A DNA stretch of 64,000 nt. Source: Sphingomonas azotifigens NBRC 15497 (lineage in GTDB: Bacteria > Pseudomonadota > Alphaproteobacteria > Sphingomonadales > Sphingomonadaceae). Under the pieces are notes generated by a model that saw nothing but the letters and a program-made list of their open reading frames with translations, made no database searches and was not told where the DNA came from. Of this stretch, positions 61,571-64,000 are shown in pieces. The stretch's first letter is position 1; each line of letters begins with the position of its first letter. Location: NCBI RefSeq assembly GCF_002091475.1, contig NZ_BCTR01000019.1, positions 1 through 64,000 on the forward strand. Reading direction: 5' to 3'. Made by a program: the position numbers and the translations under genes.

Positions 61571-63405
61571 TCCGCGCCCAGCGCTTCCTTGCCCTGCTTG
61601 CCTGTACCGCGTTGCTGCCCGTCGCCGCCTCCGCCGAGACGCCGCCCATGGGCCAGAAGCGGATCACGCTCACCGCGCGCAACCAGCGCGTCGATGTCGC
61701 CGTGGTCGATCTGTTCGGCCAGGCCGGGGTCAAGGCCAAGGTGAGCTCGGCCGTTACCGGCAAGGTCAACGGCGTGTTCGTCGGCACGCCCCGCCAGGTG
61801 TGGACCCAGCTCGCCAAGGCCTTCAACCTCGTCGCTTACTATGACGGCGCGGTGGTGCGCGTGTACTCGGCTGCCGAGGTGACCTCGCGCAGCTTCAACG
61901 CTGCCGATCCCGAGGCCGTGGTGCGCGACGCGCAGAAGCTGCGCATTCTCGACGACGCCAACCGCGTATCGGCGGCGAGCAACTCGGTGAGCGCGACCGG
62001 CGTGCCCGCGTTCCTTGATCGTGTCGCCCAGCTGGCGGGCACCGCGGGCAATCCGGCGGTGATCCAAGCCTCGGCCACGTCCTCGAACGCGCCGATCGTC
62101 TCGCCGCTGCTCGGGCCGGCTGCACTGGAGACGGTGGCGAGTTCGCCGCTCCGCTCCAAGGTGCTGAGCGGCGCGACCACCCGCTCGCCCTATGAGGTGC
62201 GGATCTTCTACCTCCGCTATGCCCGCGCAGACGACACGATCCAGAAGAGCTTCGACCGCACCATCACCATTCCCGGCGTCGGCTCCATCCTGCGCGGGAT
62301 GATGGGCGACGGGCGGCCCAGCGCGACCGTCTCTACCAGCGGCAATTTCGAAGCCGAGCGCCAGTCGCTCCCCCGGCTCGGCGGACGCGGCCTCAATGCC
62401 GTGCCGCCCGACGAGGCGCAGCGTAGTTTCGACCAGCAGGGCACGCCGGGGCTCGATACCGTGGTGGTGCGCGAGGCGGCGGTGCGCGACATCAACGGGC
62501 CGCGCGTGGAGGTCGATCCCAGCAACAACGCCGTGCTGATCCGCGACCGGCCGGAATCGATGACCGTCTACGAAGACATCGTCCGCGCGCTCGATGTCGA
62601 GCCGCGCGGGGTGGAGATCGAGGCGACGATCCTCGAGCTCGACACCAGCAAGCTCAAGGAACTCGGGCTCGACTTCGGCTTCAAGACCGGCGGACTGGGC
62701 GCGCTGTTCGGCGGCAATGCGACCAACCCGACCAACAACTTCTCCAGCGGCAATGTCGGCGCAGCCTATCTCACGGGCGGGCTGGACCTGTTCGCGGCGC
62801 GGATCACCGCGCTGGAGAAGACCGGCGCGCTGCGGGTGATCTCGCGGCCGCGGCTGAGCACGCTCAACAACATCCCCGCCGTGTTCAACAACCAGGTGCA
62901 ATATTATGTCCGCGTCGCCGGCGACCGGCAGGTGGACCTGTTCCCGGTGACGGCGGGCATGGTGATGCGGGTCAATCCGTCGATCCTCTATGACGGCGGC
63001 GAACTGCGCACCCGCATGGCGATCGAGATCCTCGACGGTTCGCCGACCGGCCTGGTGGTCGACGGCATCCCGGCGGTGAAGCAGAGCAGCATCAATACCA
63101 GCGCGGTGGTGAAGCAGGGCGAGAGCCTGCTGATCGGCGGCATGACCGTCGAGACGTCCTACGACTACAAGTCGAAGGTGCCGGTGGCGGGCGACGTGCC
63201 GATCCTCGGCCAGGCCTTCCGCAAGCGCAAGAAGGGCGACCAGCATTTCGAGCGCATCTTCCTGATCACCCCGCGCGTCGTTTCGCGCCGCGAGCAGCAG
63301 GCGGCGGCGGTGGAGCCGACCTCCGCCACCAATCCGATCCCGATCGAGCAGATCCAGGCCGCCGCTGATCACCACGAGAAGCGCAGCCGGAGGGCGCGCC
63401 GGTGA
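61567..63405 (+). CDS. sctC: Type III secretin SctC
   Basis: About 612 residues. A signal peptide (MIRAQRFLALLACTALLPVAASA) is followed by N0 and N1 domains (ITLTARNQRVDVAVVDLFGQ, VYSAAEVTSRSFNA), an N3-like ring-building domain (PYEVRIFYLRYARADDTIQK, VEVDPSNNAVLIRDRPESM) and the secretin core (IEATILELDTSKLKELGLDF, LRVISRPRLSTLNNIPAVFN, VPVAGDVPILGQAFRKRKKG, FLITPRVVSR). It builds the outer-membrane ring, which proves a non-flagellar machine. No pilotin was recognised. Confidence 0.93.
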   Translation: MIRAQRFLALLACTALLPVAASAETPPMGQKRITLTARNQRVDVAVVDLFGQAGVKAKVSSAVTGKVNGVFVGTPRQVWTQLAKAFNLVAYYDGAVVRVYSAAEVTSRSFNAADPEAVVRDAQKLRILDDANRVSAASNSVSATGVPAFLDRVAQLAGTAGNPAVIQASATSSNAPIVSPLLGPAALETVASSPLRSKVLSGATTRSPYEVRIFYLRYARADDTIQKSFDRTITIPGVGSILRGMMGDGRPSATVSTSGNFEAERQSLPRLGGRGLNAVPPDEAQRSFDQQGTPGLDTVVVREAAVRDINGPRVEVDPSNNAVLIRDRPESMTVYEDIVRALDVEPRGVEIEATILELDTSKLKELGLDFGFKTGGLGALFGGNATNPTNNFSSGNVGAAYLTGGLDLFAARITALEKTGALRVISRPRLSTLNNIPAVFNNQVQYYVRVAGDRQVDLFPVTAGMVMRVNPSILYDGGELRTRMAIEILDGSPTGLVVDGIPAVKQSSINTSAVVKQGESLLIGGMTVETSYDYKSKVPVAGDVPILGQAFRKRKKGDQHFERIFLITPRVVSRREQQAAAVEPTSATNPIPIEQIQAAADHHEKRSRRARR

Positions 63406-64000
63406 ACGCGCCCTTCGCGCCCGTAAAGCCCGGCACCATAGTGCTGCGGGTGCTCAACGGCCGCCTGTCCGGCGCCGAGCACCGCCTGCACCGGGGCAAG
63501 TTCGTCCGCGTCGGGCATGGGTTCGAGCACGACATCGTGCTGCGCGATCCCTCCGCGCGCGGGATCTCGCTGGAGCTCGACCTGGGCGAGGGCATGGCCT
63601 GCGTGCGGGTGGCGGCGGGGCAGGTGACGTTGCTCGGGCGTCCCGTCTCGGCGGGCGAGCAGGCCTCGCTGCCGCCGTTCGTGCCGATGCTGGTGGGCTC
63701 GGTCGCCGTCGCGATCGGTGAGCCGGAGGACCCGCGCTGGGACGATGCGATCCGTCTCGCGCCGATGGTGGCGCCTGCCGCCGGCGATGCGCCCGTTCTG
63801 GCGCCGCAGCGTGCCGCGATCCCCGAGCGGGTGGCGACGCGGCTCTACCCGATGCGCGGGGCACTGGCGCTGGATCGCTATTGGCCCGCCTATGCCGCTG
63901 CCGTCGCGGCCTTGCTGCTCCTCCTGCTGTTCGCGCCGCCCGCCGTCCGCTGGGCGACGCACCAGCTGCACGACACCGCGGGGGAACAGGCGATGCTCGC
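63402..64000 (+). CDS. sctD: Type III inner-membrane ring protein SctD (FHA type), cut by window
   Basis: The first about 199 residues. GTG at 63402 overlaps the sctC stop and follows GGAGG. An N-terminal FHA-like domain (IVLRVLNGRLSGAEHRLHRG, FVRVGHGFEHDIVLRDPSAR, GISLELDLGEGMACVRV) precedes a membrane helix (YWPAYAAAVAALLLLLLFA, about 170-190), as in YscD/PrgH. The periplasmic ring-building part lies beyond the edge. ATPase, SctJ and stator genes may follow. Confidence 0.87.
   Translation, partial: MNAPFAPVKPGTIVLRVLNGRLSGAEHRLHRGKFVRVGHGFEHDIVLRDPSARGISLELDLGEGMACVRVAAGQVTLLGRPVSAGEQASLPPFVPMLVGSVAVAIGEPEDPRWDDAIRLAPMVAPAAGDAPVLAPQRAAIPERVATRLYPMRGALALDRYWPAYAAAVAALLLLLLFAPPAVRWATHQLHDTAGEQAML

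Noticed and set aside
60985..63375. Nearly 800-codon open frame opposite sctV and sctC
   Set aside because: Antisense shadow; sctV and sctC are complete, overlapping and motif-bearing.

Overview
The window looks like chromosomal DNA of a sphingomonad (Alphaproteobacteria, Sphingomonas-like). The DNA is GC-rich with strong third-position GC bias. The gene content fits: a PEPxxW-type PEP-CTERM protein, large TonB-dependent receptors, MipA/SPOR envelope proteins, a trigger factor with a long Lys/Ala/Glu tail, and a class-A-type pyrB followed by a pseudo-dihydroorotase. The genus assignment is inference; no rRNA is present.

Layout. 1-4.1 kb: a MipA/OmpV protein cut by the window edge, two SPOR-domain proteins, and a ParA-like ATPase with a small partner. 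4.1-8 kb: pyrC' (dihydroorotase-like, metal ligands lost), pyrB, ruvX and a DUF3089 hydrolase. 8.1-14.1 kb: gatC-gatA and gatB (tRNA amidotransferase), separated by two membrane glycosyltransferases. 14.1-18.7 kb: a hypothetical protein, a secreted cyclophilin, a Crp/Fnr regulator, two tiny proteins, tRNA-Leu(TAG) and tig. 18.7-19.8 kb: a gene-free stretch with a sharply AT-rich core, leading to a PEP-CTERM protein.

20.6-29.3 kb is an accessory cluster for organophosphonate and phospholipid headgroup scavenging. A Tat-exported phospholipase C, a FAD-dependent amine oxidase (TIGR03364-like) and phosphonoacetaldehyde hydrolase (phnX) form one overlapping operon. A PhnZ-like HD oxygenase is divergent from it, followed by a TonB-dependent receptor and a GntR/UTRA regulator. 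Two palindromes of the UTRA operator type (TGGTATAGTCCA and TGGTGTAGACCA) lie in front of the three transcription units. Beyond it are decayed Lrp and TonB-receptor remnants, a two-component system, and an outer-membrane-factor/heavy-metal RND pump pair without its periplasmic adaptor.

36.8-45.8 kb is the Kdp high-affinity K+ system: kdpD is divergent from an operon of a 27-codon leader ORF, kdpF, kdpA, kdpB, a beta-barrel protein, kdpC and kdpE.

45.9 kb to the end holds a non-flagellar type III secretion locus. On the minus strand, sctU, a FliO-like gene, sctQ, sctR, sctS, sctT and a LuxR-type regulator are tightly coupled. Further downstream on the same strand come six accessory genes: a candidate needle/filament protein, two exported paralogues, a LysM peptidoglycan hydrolase without signal peptide, a lipoprotein and a double AAA+ ATPase. 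Divergently, a lytic transglycosylase, sctV, sctC (secretin) and sctD run off the right edge. The mix of a secretin with FliO, plus the unusual accessory set, makes this an atypical injectisome. ATPase, inner ring and stator genes are not in the window and may follow sctD.
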